A stretch of DNA of 7,071 bases, from the NCBI GenBank assembly GCA_021790625.1, contig JAJYGL010000026.1:1-7071 (forward strand), given 5' to 3'. Origin of the DNA: Pseudomonadota bacterium. Lineage in GTDB: Bacteria > Pseudomonadota > Gammaproteobacteria > Burkholderiales > Sulfuriferulaceae. The translations under genes were made by a program, and so were the position numbers. Below are positions 1 to 5,058 of the stretch, piece after piece; position 1 is the stretch's first letter; every line of letters begins with the position of its first letter. The notes beneath the pieces are model-generated. The model was not told where the DNA came from. It did no database searches and was given only the letters and a program-made list of their open reading frames with translations.

Positions 1-1564
1 ATTGTTCCAGCGCCCAAACCAGACGGTCACGCTCGCCAGTCGGGGGCATACTGCCCCCATGTTCCTCATGGCCCGCTTGCCACTCCCGGGTATGCTCCCG
101 CGTGCTGACAGGCATGCTCACCGGCGCAACGTGCCGCTCGATTTCATGCTCAGAGGGAAGATCGCCCTGCAACATACGTGACAGGCAACGATCGTGCTGG
201 CATAAAAAATCGACATCCCGAATCGTATTGCCATGGGTCATCGTAGCAGTACGCTCAACACAGTTTTCCAGTTCGCGCACATTGCCCGGCCAGCCACAGT
301 TGAGCATGACTCGCATCGCCTCCGGTGACACCTGCAATTGTCGCTGGTTATCACGATTGAAACGGCTCAAGAACATCTCGACCAAATAGGGGATATCTTC
401 CCGCCGCTCACGCAACGGCGGCAAAAAAATTCCCACCACGTTGATACGATAATACAAGTCGGCACGAAAACTGCCATCCATGACCGCTTTTTCCAGATGA
501 CGGTTCGTTGCAGCAATCAAGCGCACATCGACGCGAATTGAGCGGTTGCCGCCCACGCGTTCGAACTCGCGTTCCTGCAATACCCGCAACAATTTGGTTT
601 GAAACGCAGGCGAAATATCGCCGATTTCATCCAGAAACAGCGTGCCGCCATGTGCCTGCTCAAAACGCCCCTTGCGTTCCCCTTGCGCGCCTGTGAATGC
701 CCCTTTTTCATGCCCAAACAATTCCGATTCGAGCAAAGTTTCTGACAAAGCCGCACAGTTGAGTTTGATGAATGGCCCCTCTTTACGAGAGCTGAGAAAA
801 TGAATCGCGCGCGCGATGACTTCCTTGCCTGCACCGCTCTCGCCACGCAACAGGACTGTTGCCCTGCCCGGCGCAGCCTGATGCACCTGAGCAAACACTT
901 CCTGCATGCTCTTGGAATATCCCACCACATTGTCCAGGCTATATTTGCCGCGCAATTCCGTCTTCAGGCGGCGACTTTCCTGTAACAGCGCATCACGCTC
1001 TGCCGCCACGCCCTGCTGCAAACGCACGGTTTGACCAATCAGGTTGGCCACCATGCTCAACAACATGACTTCTTTCTGAAATGAACGATGGCGCTGATCA
1101 GCCAGATGATCGATACTCAACACACCTATGACTTTGGTATTGTGTTTGACTGGCACACCAACAAACGACACCGGTTTGTCACCCAAGCCCTCCAGCGATC
1201 CGGTGCGATTCAGATACTGCGGTTCGGCAGCAATATCATGCAACACTACCGGCATACCGGTTTGCAGGATTTTTCCGGTAATTCCTTCTCCCGGCTCGAA
1301 ACATCCGCGCCGAAATTCTTCACGACTCAAGCCGTGCGCAGCCACCAACCGTAATTCACCGGAGCTCTGCAACAGACTGACCATGCCACGCCGGATATCC
1401 AGATAATTCGACAACACATTGAGGGTCTCCCGCAATGTTCGCGACAGATTGAGCGAAGAACTCAGAATCTTGCTGATTTCATAAATTGTCAGCAATTCCC
1501 GATCCTGTCCAATCTCCGTTTTATTGGTTGTCACCAACTCTCCAGCACACATCGTGTCCATCAT
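1..1564 (-). CDS. nifA: NifA, sigma-54-dependent activator of nitrogen-fixation genes (3' end cut by window edge)
   Basis: Enhancer-binding protein that activates sigma-54 RNA polymerase at nif promoters in the cytoplasm. 521 codons are present, uninterrupted. An N-terminal GAF-type sensor domain spans about residues 20-165. The AAA+ domain spans about 212-440, with Walker A GESGAGKE (241-248), the sigma-54 contact loop GAFTGA (288-293) and Walker B GGTLFLDE (306-313). Cys423, Cys435, Cys455 and Cys460 form C-X11-C-X19-C-X4-C, the signature of NifA proteins that sense oxygen or redox themselves; the NifL-controlled NifA of Klebsiella and Azotobacter lacks it. The visible end, RDRLVWALEQ, is where the Fis-type helix-turn-helix normally begins, so roughly 40-50 residues are missing. 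Start: tandem ATG codons at 1564 and 1561 follow AAGGA at a 5-8 nt spacing. The frame stays open upstream to a stop just beyond 1651, with a possible GTG but no supporting ribosome site. It is divergent from the fmdB-like and isc genes, whose sigma-54 promoters it probably controls. Confidence 0.96.
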   Translation of the reverse strand, partial: MMDTMCAGELVTTNKTEIGQDRELLTIYEISKILSSSLNLSRTLRETLNVLSNYLDIRRGMVSLLQSSGELRLVAAHGLSREEFRRGCFEPGEGITGKILQTGMPVVLHDIAAEPQYLNRTGSLEGLGDKPVSFVGVPVKHNTKVIGVLSIDHLADQRHRSFQKEVMLLSMVANLIGQTVRLQQGVAAERDALLQESRRLKTELRGKYSLDNVVGYSKSMQEVFAQVHQAAPGRATVLLRGESGAGKEVIARAIHFLSSRKEGPFIKLNCAALSETLLESELFGHEKGAFTGAQGERKGRFEQAHGGTLFLDEIGDISPAFQTKLLRVLQEREFERVGGNRSIRVDVRLIAATNRHLEKAVMDGSFRADLYYRINVVGIFLPPLRERREDIPYLVEMFLSRFNRDNQRQLQVSPEAMRVMLNCGWPGNVRELENCVERTATMTHGNTIRDVDFLCQHDRCLSRMLQGDLPSEHEIERHVAPVSMPVSTREHTREWQAGHEEHGGSMPPTGERDRLVWALEQ

Positions 1565-1573
1565 TCCATTCCT

Positions 1574-1596
1574 TTTATCCGATTTGTTTATCCGAT
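1574..1596. repeat. Tandem 10-bp direct repeat in the nifA leader
   Basis: TTTATCCGAT occurs at 1574-1583 and again at 1587-1596, a 13-bp period. Read in the nifA direction, each copy is ATCGGATAAA. The copy nearer the gene abuts and partly overlaps the AAGGA ribosome site of nifA. It could be an operator, a protein-binding site on the mRNA leader, or a chance local duplication. The repeat is seen directly; any function is a guess. Confidence 0.7.
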
Positions 1597-1633
1597 CTGT
1601 TTCTTGTCCTCCATCATTTTTCTTCGTATTGAA

Positions 1634-1650
1634 TGCAAGAAAACACGCCA
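1634..1650 (-). promoter_or_regulatory. Possible -24/-12 element upstream of nifA, spacing one base too long
   Basis: On the minus strand the sequence reads TGGCGTGTTTTCTTGCA. Both half-elements are excellent (TGGCGTG and TTGCA), but 11 bases separate GG and GC where sigma-54 promoters require 10. Spacing is normally strict, so this is probably inactive, poorly active or a chance match. It lies about 70 bp before the nifA start codon. No good sigma-70 promoter was seen for nifA. Confidence 0.25.
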
Positions 1651-1667
1651 CCTATCTGCGCGACCAT

Positions 1668-1682
1668 CTGTCGATTCGACAG
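1668..1682. repeat. Perfect 15-nt palindrome upstream of nifA
   Basis: CTGTCGA-T-TCGACAG, with 7-bp arms about a single central base, lies roughly 105 bp before the nifA start. It resembles a dimeric regulator site. It has TGT-N7-ACA geometry, so it is not a NifA site (N10), and the 15-nt length is one short of a LexA box. The regulator, if any, cannot be named. Confidence 0.6.
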
Positions 1683-2027
1683 CTTCTCTGCATGCTGCCC
1701 AGCGTTGAAAAACGTCATGAGCGCAACCAAAATCGAGACTAAAAATTCAAAATTTACAAACAGTAAATGAAGATTTTCAGTCACTTTTCAATCACAGAAT
1801 CTTGCGCAGAATCTTGGCAAGCACAATCGTTTTTCAACGATTTGTTAAAAACAATCATACACACAAAACCAACAATTACAACGCCATTTGTCGCATTCGT
1901 GCGAAACACAAACGGCCATGAACGATACAGCAAGCAAGTTTCAAACCAGCAAACAAGACAAAAATATCCAATAAATCAATTTAATAAATCATCACAAAAA
2001 TACCATGTTATTCATTGTGATGCTCGC

Positions 2028-2043
2028 TGGAATCTATTTTGCT
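2028..2043 (+). promoter_or_regulatory. Sigma-54 (-24/-12) promoter for the fmdB-like gene
   Basis: TGGAATCTATTTTGCT has the invariant GG (2029-2030) and GC (2041-2042) at exactly N10, a perfect TTGCT in the -12 element and a degenerate -24 element (AATC where CACG is consensus). The predicted transcript start is near 2054, about 33 nt before the ATG at 2087. No exact NifA activator site was found upstream; the nearest one, at 2334-2349, is about 290 bp downstream. Confidence 0.6.
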
Positions 2044-2086
2044 TGTCTATCGTCTGCCAGATGACGTGACCCAAGAAAGAACCCGT

Positions 2087-2320
2087 ATGCCCATTTTTGA
2101 ATATCACTGCACCAATTGCAATCAGACCTGTGAGTTGCTGATCCGTAATGCAACCGTCCCCATATGCCCACATTGCCAAAGCGAGCATCTCGCTCGACTG
2201 CTTTCCATGCCTGCTGCACCCGGCAAAAGTAACGCCATTATCCAGCGAGCGCGGCAACAAGCCGCGCGCGAAGGGCATTTCAGCAATTACGCTCCCGGCG
2301 AGCGCAAAAAAATCCGGTGA
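2087..2320 (+). CDS. FmdB-family zinc-ribbon protein, small
   Basis: 77-aa cytoplasmic protein beginning MPIFEYHC, the characteristic opening of the FmdB family. A zinc ribbon is formed by C8-T-N-C11 and C27-P-H-C30. An extra cysteine (Cys15) sits where family members usually have a hydrophobic residue. After about residue 40 the protein is basic (KSNAIIQRARQQAAREGHF...) and ends in GERKKIR; it lacks the aromatic/glycine-rich tail of many FmdB proteins. FmdB proteins are poorly understood, and proposed regulatory roles rest on weak evidence. The ATG at 2087 is chosen because the motif starts there, with a modest purine-rich site (AAGAAAGA) ahead. An in-frame extension to about 2039 would overlap the sigma-54 promoter. 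It lies 147 bp before iscS, on the same strand, with its own promoter, so a nitrogen-fixation link is inferred from position and promoter only. Confidence 0.88.
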   Translation: MPIFEYHCTNCNQTCELLIRNATVPICPHCQSEHLARLLSMPAAPGKSNAIIQRARQQAAREGHFSNYAPGERKKIR

Positions 2321-2337
2321 CAAATGAACATTTTGTC
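2319..2337 (+). repeat. Small inverted repeat at the fmdB-like stop codon
   Basis: GACAAA (2319-2324) and TTTGTC (2332-2337) form a 6-bp stem with a 7-nt loop. The right arm overlaps the TGT of the NifA activator site. The stem is AT-rich and lacks a following T-run, so it is not a convincing terminator. Read-through from fmdB into iscS is therefore possible. Confidence 0.4.
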
Positions 2338-2349
2338 GAGATTACAACA
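2334..2349 (+). promoter_or_regulatory. NifA upstream activator sequence (UAS) for iscS
   Basis: TGTCGAGATTACAACA is an exact TGT-N10-ACA match. Its centre is about 100 bp upstream of the predicted iscS transcript start, inside the usual -80 to -150 range for NifA sites. The preferred T in the middle of the spacer is absent. The presence of nifA next door and of a properly spaced sigma-54 promoter downstream make a chance match unlikely. Confidence 0.78.
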
Positions 2350-2414
2350 ATCGCAACAAGAAAAATGTCGCCAAAATATATACTATCCTATTGAATATAA
2401 ATATCTTTATTGCA

Positions 2415-2430
2415 TGGCATGCTATTTGCA
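2415..2430 (+). promoter_or_regulatory. Sigma-54 (-24/-12) promoter for the iscS-iscU-erpA-iscA-hscA genes
   Basis: TGGCATGCTATTTGCA matches the consensus TGGCACG-N4-TTGCA at all fixed positions but one (T for C), with GG (2416-2417) and GC (2428-2429) exactly 10 bases apart. The predicted start of transcription is near 2441, giving a leader of about 27 nt that contains AGGA. The DNA between the activator site and this promoter is AT-rich and could bend, but no clean IHF consensus was seen. Confidence 0.88.
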
Positions 2431-2454
2431 TAATACCAACCAGCTCCATTTGAC

Positions 2455-2458
2455 AGGA
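2455..2458 (+). promoter_or_regulatory. Ribosome binding site that fixes the iscS start
   Basis: AGGA lies 9 nt before the ATG at 2468 and downstream of the predicted transcript start. The longer in-frame start at 2324 would place the promoter and activator site inside the coding region, so it is rejected. Confidence 0.8.
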
Positions 2459-2467
2459 TTAACGATC

Positions 2468-3682
2468 ATGACAGGCAAGCGCATCATCTATCTGGATTAT
2501 TCCGCCACAACGCCGGTTGATCCCAGAGTGGCAGAAAAAATGATTCCCTGGCTGACCGAGCAGTTTGGCAACCCTGCCAGCCGTTCGCACGCGTTTGGTT
2601 GGGCGGCGGAAAAAGCCGTTGAACATGCCCGCGAAGAAGTAGCAGCTTTGGTCAACGCGGACCCAAAAGAAATCGTCTGGACTTCGGGTGCGACCGAATC
2701 GAACAATCTTGCCATCAAAGGCGCTGCCCACTTTTTGCGTTCGCGTGGCAACCATCTGATTACCATGCTAACCGAACACAAGGCTGTTCTGGATACCTGT
2801 CGCGAACTGGAACGGGAGGGTTTCGAAATTACTTGGCTGGCACCACAGGAAAACGGCCTCATCAATCTCGATCAATTCAAACAGGCGATTCGCCCGGAAA
2901 CCATATTGGCTTCAATCATGTTGGTCAACAATGAAATTGGCGTCATTCAACCCATCGACGAATTAGGTGAAATTTGTCGGGCGCGTGGTGTTTTGCTGCA
3001 TGTGGATGCGGCGCAAGCCACGGGGAAAGTGGCCATCGACCTTCGTACTTCCAAAGTTGATCTCATGTCGTTTTCCGCACACAAAACCTATGGGCCAAAG
3101 GGCATTGGCGCCCTTTATGTCCGCCGCAAGCCACGTGTACGACTGGAGGCACAGATGCATGGTGGCGGCCATGAACGCGGTTTGCGTTCCGGCACGCTGG
3201 CCACACACCAGATTGTCGGCATGGGCGAGGCCTATCGTCTCGCTCGCGAAGAAATGGAATGGGAAAACAAACGCATTCGCCTGCTTCGCGACCGTTTGCT
3301 GGCCGGACTGCTGTCCATGGAAGAAGTTTATGTCAACGGCGACATGCAGCAGCGTGTGCCGCACAATCTGAACATCAGCTTCAATTATGTCGAAGGCGAA
3401 TCACTGCTGATGGCCGTCAAGGAAATCGCCGTCTCCAGCGGCTCAGCCTGTACCTCGGCCAGCCTGGAGCCGTCCTATGTCCTGCGCGCTCTGGGACGCA
3501 GCGATGAACTCGCGCACAGTTCCATCCGATTCAGCATCGGACGTTTCACCACCAGCGAAGAAATTGACGACACCATTCAGTTGATGCACAGCAAGGTTGC
3601 CAAATTACGCGCCCTATCGCCGCTTTGGGATATGTACAAAGAAGGTATTGATCTTGGCAGCGTCAAGTGGGCGGCACACTAA
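2468..3682 (+). CDS. iscS: Cysteine desulfurase, IscS type, nif-associated
   Basis: PLP-dependent enzyme that converts L-cysteine to alanine and delivers sulfur as a persulfide to the IscU scaffold. It has 404 aa, the length of E. coli IscS. Visible features are YLDYSATTPVDPRV at the N-terminus, SGATESNNLAIKG, the PLP-region His104 in TEHKAVLDT, HVDAAQATGK, Lys206 in SFSAHKTYGPKG as the PLP Schiff-base residue, and Cys328 in SSGSACTSAS on the mobile active-site loop. The C-terminal SPLWDMYKEGIDL is typical of IscS and helps dock partners. By sequence this is the IscS branch rather than classical NifS, although its promoter indicates nitrogen-fixation control, so some annotators would call it nifS. 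It is the first gene of the five-gene unit, with iscU starting 22 bp later. The N-terminal 48 residues of the longer open frame are not coding. Confidence 0.96.
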   Translation: MTGKRIIYLDYSATTPVDPRVAEKMIPWLTEQFGNPASRSHAFGWAAEKAVEHAREEVAALVNADPKEIVWTSGATESNNLAIKGAAHFLRSRGNHLITMLTEHKAVLDTCRELEREGFEITWLAPQENGLINLDQFKQAIRPETILASIMLVNNEIGVIQPIDELGEICRARGVLLHVDAAQATGKVAIDLRTSKVDLMSFSAHKTYGPKGIGALYVRRKPRVRLEAQMHGGGHERGLRSGTLATHQIVGMGEAYRLAREEMEWENKRIRLLRDRLLAGLLSMEEVYVNGDMQQRVPHNLNISFNYVEGESLLMAVKEIAVSSGSACTSASLEPSYVLRALGRSDELAHSSIRFSIGRFTTSEEIDDTIQLMHSKVAKLRALSPLWDMYKEGIDLGSVKWAAH

Positions 3683-3704
3683 CCATTCACATTCAGGAGC
3701 CACC

Positions 3705-4139
3705 ATGTCCTACAGCGAAAAAGTCATCGAGCACTACGAAAATCCCCGCAATGTCGGCTCGTTCACCCAGGAAGACGAACACATTGGCACCGGAATGGTA
3801 GGGGCTCCGGCCTGCGGCGACGTCATGAAACTGCAAATTCGCGTTAACGACGCCGGTATCATCGAAGAAGCCCGCTTCAAAACCTATGGTTGTGGATCGG
3901 CCATCGCATCCAGTTCGCTGGTCACCGAATGGGTGAAAGGCAAAACGCTCGATGAAGCCCTGAACATCAAAAATACCGCCATTGCCGAAGAACTGGCGCT
4001 GCCGCCGGTCAAAATCCACTGCTCCATTCTGGCGGAAGATGCCATCAAGGCTGCGGTGGCTGATTACCGCGAAAAACGCGCTTCCACGCAGGATGATTAT
4101 GCCATTTGTACCCCCTGCGACAACACAGCGACTCGCTGA
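3705..4139 (+). CDS. iscU: Fe-S cluster scaffold IscU with a C-terminal CxxC tail
   Basis: Scaffold on which 2Fe-2S clusters are assembled from IscS-derived sulfur. 144 aa against about 128 in E. coli. Cluster residues are Cys37 and Asp39 in GAPACGDVMKLQI, Cys63 in YGCGSAIASSS, and His105 and Cys106 in KIHCSILAEDA. LPPVK (99-103) is the HscA recognition motif, matching the hscA gene downstream. Up to about residue 126 the match to IscU is nearly continuous. The last 18 or so residues (STQDDYAICTPCDNTATR) are an addition with Cys135 and Cys138 as a CTPC pair. NifU proteins carry extra domains with further cysteines after an IscU-like domain, but this tail is far too short to be either NifU domain. 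Start: ATG at 3705 with AGGAG 5 nt upstream and the conserved MSYSEKVIEHYENPRNVG opening; longer upstream frames overlap iscS. Confidence 0.96.
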   Translation: MSYSEKVIEHYENPRNVGSFTQEDEHIGTGMVGAPACGDVMKLQIRVNDAGIIEEARFKTYGCGSAIASSSLVTEWVKGKTLDEALNIKNTAIAEELALPPVKIHCSILAEDAIKAAVADYREKRASTQDDYAICTPCDNTATR

Positions 4140-4178
4140 ACGACGTCTGACCAACGACACCTGACCAAGGAGAACATC

Positions 4179-4577
4179 ATGCTCGAAGAAATGTTAGATA
4201 CCCCCATTCTGGAAACCATTCACCTGACAGCGGAACCAAAAACCGCCCCGGCACCGGTCGACTTTACCCCTCATGCTGCCGCCAAGGTGCGCACCATGAT
4301 TCTGGAAGAAGGCAACCCATTGCTCAAACTGCGCATTTATGTCAGCGGTGGCGGTTGCTCAGGTTTCCAGTATGGCTTTGCTTTTGACCAGACCGTCAAC
4401 GAAGATGACATTGCCGTTGAACACGCAGGCGTCACCCTGCTGGTGGATGCCGTCAGCCTGCAATATCTGATGGGTGCACAAGTGGATTATGAAGATGGAT
4501 TGGAAGGTTCGCGCTTCCTGATTCGAAACCCGAACGCCACGTCGACCTGCGGCTGCGGCAGCTCGTTTTCCATGTGA
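4179..4577 (+). CDS. erpA: A-type Fe-S carrier protein, ErpA type
   Basis: A-type carrier that receives clusters from IscU and passes them to target proteins. 132 aa, with Cys60 in GGGCSGFQYGF and Cys124 and Cys126 in TCGCGSSFSM as the cluster ligands. The string LKLRIYVSGGGCSGFQYGFAFD and the GLEGSRFLIRNPNA segment place it with ErpA rather than IscA. The N-terminus is about 18 residues longer than E. coli ErpA (114 aa) and is acidic then Pro/Ala-rich, so it is probably disordered. AAGGAG sits 6 nt before the ATG at 4179, supporting the long form; a second in-frame ATG at 4191 has no such site. ErpA is not part of the E. coli isc operon, where iscA follows iscU directly, so its insertion here is distinctive. 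HesB/IscA-like genes are common in nif clusters. Confidence 0.93.
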   Translation: MLEEMLDTPILETIHLTAEPKTAPAPVDFTPHAAAKVRTMILEEGNPLLKLRIYVSGGGCSGFQYGFAFDQTVNEDDIAVEHAGVTLLVDAVSLQYLMGAQVDYEDGLEGSRFLIRNPNATSTCGCGSSFSM

Positions 4578-4607
4578 TTTGCAGATAATTTTCATGCAGG
4601 AGGCATC

Positions 4608-4931
4608 ATGAGCATTACCGTCACCCCCGCCGCCGCACAACGTATCCGGCATTTCCTCACCCAACGCGGCAAAGGTGTTGGCCTGCGTCTGGCCGTAAAA
4701 ACCAGTGGCTGTTCCGGTCTTGCCTACGCACTGGAATTTGCCGACGAAACGACACTCGACGACCTACAATTCGAAAGTGAAGGCGTCGTTATCCTGACCG
4801 ACCAGAAAAGTCACGAATTTCTGGCCGGAACAGAGCTTGACTTTGTTCGTGAAGGGCTCAACGAAGGATTTCGTTTCAACAATCCCAACGTCAAGGACCA
4901 ATGCGGATGCGGTGAGAGCTTTCGCGTCTGA
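4608..4931 (+). CDS. iscA: A-type Fe-S carrier protein IscA
   Basis: Second A-type carrier, 107 aa, the same length as E. coli IscA. Ligands are Cys35 in KTSGCSGLAY, Cys99 and Cys101 in QCGCGESFRV. The ELDFVREGLNEGFRFNNPNV segment is typical of IscA. A strong AGGAGG lies 4 nt before the ATG, and the gap from erpA is 30 bp. It and ErpA are distinct in sequence and not a recent duplication. The stop codon lies within a perfect hairpin (4928-4949). Confidence 0.95.
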   Translation: MSITVTPAAAQRIRHFLTQRGKGVGLRLAVKTSGCSGLAYALEFADETTLDDLQFESEGVVILTDQKSHEFLAGTELDFVREGLNEGFRFNNPNVKDQCGCGESFRV

Positions 4932-4949
4932 ACCGGTTTTCCGGTTCAG
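4928..4949 (+). repeat. Perfect 9-bp hairpin at the iscA stop codon with an alternative partner arm
   Basis: CTGAACCGG (4928-4936), loop TTTT, CCGGTTCAG (4941-4949) form a perfect 9-bp GC-containing stem that includes the iscA stop codon. Only TT follows, so it is not a standard intrinsic terminator. It may slow 3' decay or reduce read-through into hscA. The left arm sequence CTGAACCG recurs at 5009-5016, so the right arm could pair with either copy. The 127-bp iscA-hscA gap is the longest within the unit, and no sigma-54 promoter was found in it. A poor sigma-70-like pair, TTGAAT (5003) and TTTATC, is not persuasive. Confidence 0.6.
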
Positions 4950-5048
4950 TTGTCCGGATCAGGTTTGAATTTCATTTCACCAATCCGAATGGTGGTCTGA
5001 GTTGAATCCTGAACCGAACCATTGTTTATCTCATTAAGTTTATCTTTC

Positions 5049-5054
5049 GGTGAT
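5049..5054 (+). promoter_or_regulatory. Weak ribosome binding site of hscA
   Basis: GGTGAT lies 4 nt before the ATG at 5059 and matches the 3' part of the Shine-Dalgarno complement (AGGAGGTGAT). It is weaker than the sites before iscU, erpA and iscA. A GTG at 5050 would add only three residues (MIT) and leaves no site, so the ATG is preferred. Confidence 0.5.
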
Positions 5055-5058
5055 TACC

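Larger units (their letters stand above)
1565..2086. other. AT-rich divergent intergenic region between nifA and the fmdB-like gene
   Basis: About 520 bp with no convincing gene. The part from about 1740 to 2030 is strongly AT-rich and poor in G on the plus strand. It holds the nifA leader with a tandem direct repeat (1574-1596), an off-spaced -24/-12-like element for nifA (1634-1650), a 15-nt palindrome (1668-1682), a small inverted repeat TTGTT-AAA-AACAA (1842-1854) and the rightward sigma-54 promoter at 2028-2043. I checked every TGT on the plus strand here and found no exact TGT-N10-ACA NifA site. A weak IHF-like match (1974-1986, one mismatch in the TTR part) lies upstream of the promoter. 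Open frames in this stretch lack ribosome sites and recognisable protein motifs. Confidence 0.7.

Noticed and set aside
1668..1682. LexA box or NifA site
   Set aside because: The palindrome is CTGT-N7-ACAG: one base short for LexA and three short for TGT-N10-ACA.
1524..1742. 72-codon open frame opposite the nifA start
   Set aside because: It overlaps the nifA 5' end and leader on the other strand, and has no ribosome site or protein signature.
1889..1912. NifA activator site around TGTCGCATTCGTGCGAAACA
   Set aside because: The TGT to ACA spacing is N14, not N10. The sequence does hold a small TCGCA-TTCG-TGCGA inverted repeat, which is probably chance.
1974..1986. IHF site upstream of the fmdB-like promoter
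   Set aside because: AATCAA is present but the TTR part mismatches, and such matches are frequent in AT-rich DNA.
1767..2069. 100-codon open frame in the divergent spacer
   Set aside because: No ribosome site, no recognisable motif, very AT-rich, and it runs through the 2028-2043 promoter.
2324..2467. N-terminal extension of IscS by 48 residues from the ATG at 2324
   Set aside because: It contains the sigma-54 promoter and NifA site, does not resemble IscS, and the ATG at 2468 has AGGA and matches the usual 404-aa length.
4928..4955. Intrinsic terminator after iscA
   Set aside because: The stem is good, but only two T follow it, and hscA continues on the same strand with a linked function.
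5003..5031. Sigma-70 promoter for hscA
   Set aside because: TTGAAT and TTTATC match at about 4 of 6 and 3 of 6 positions; too weak to annotate.
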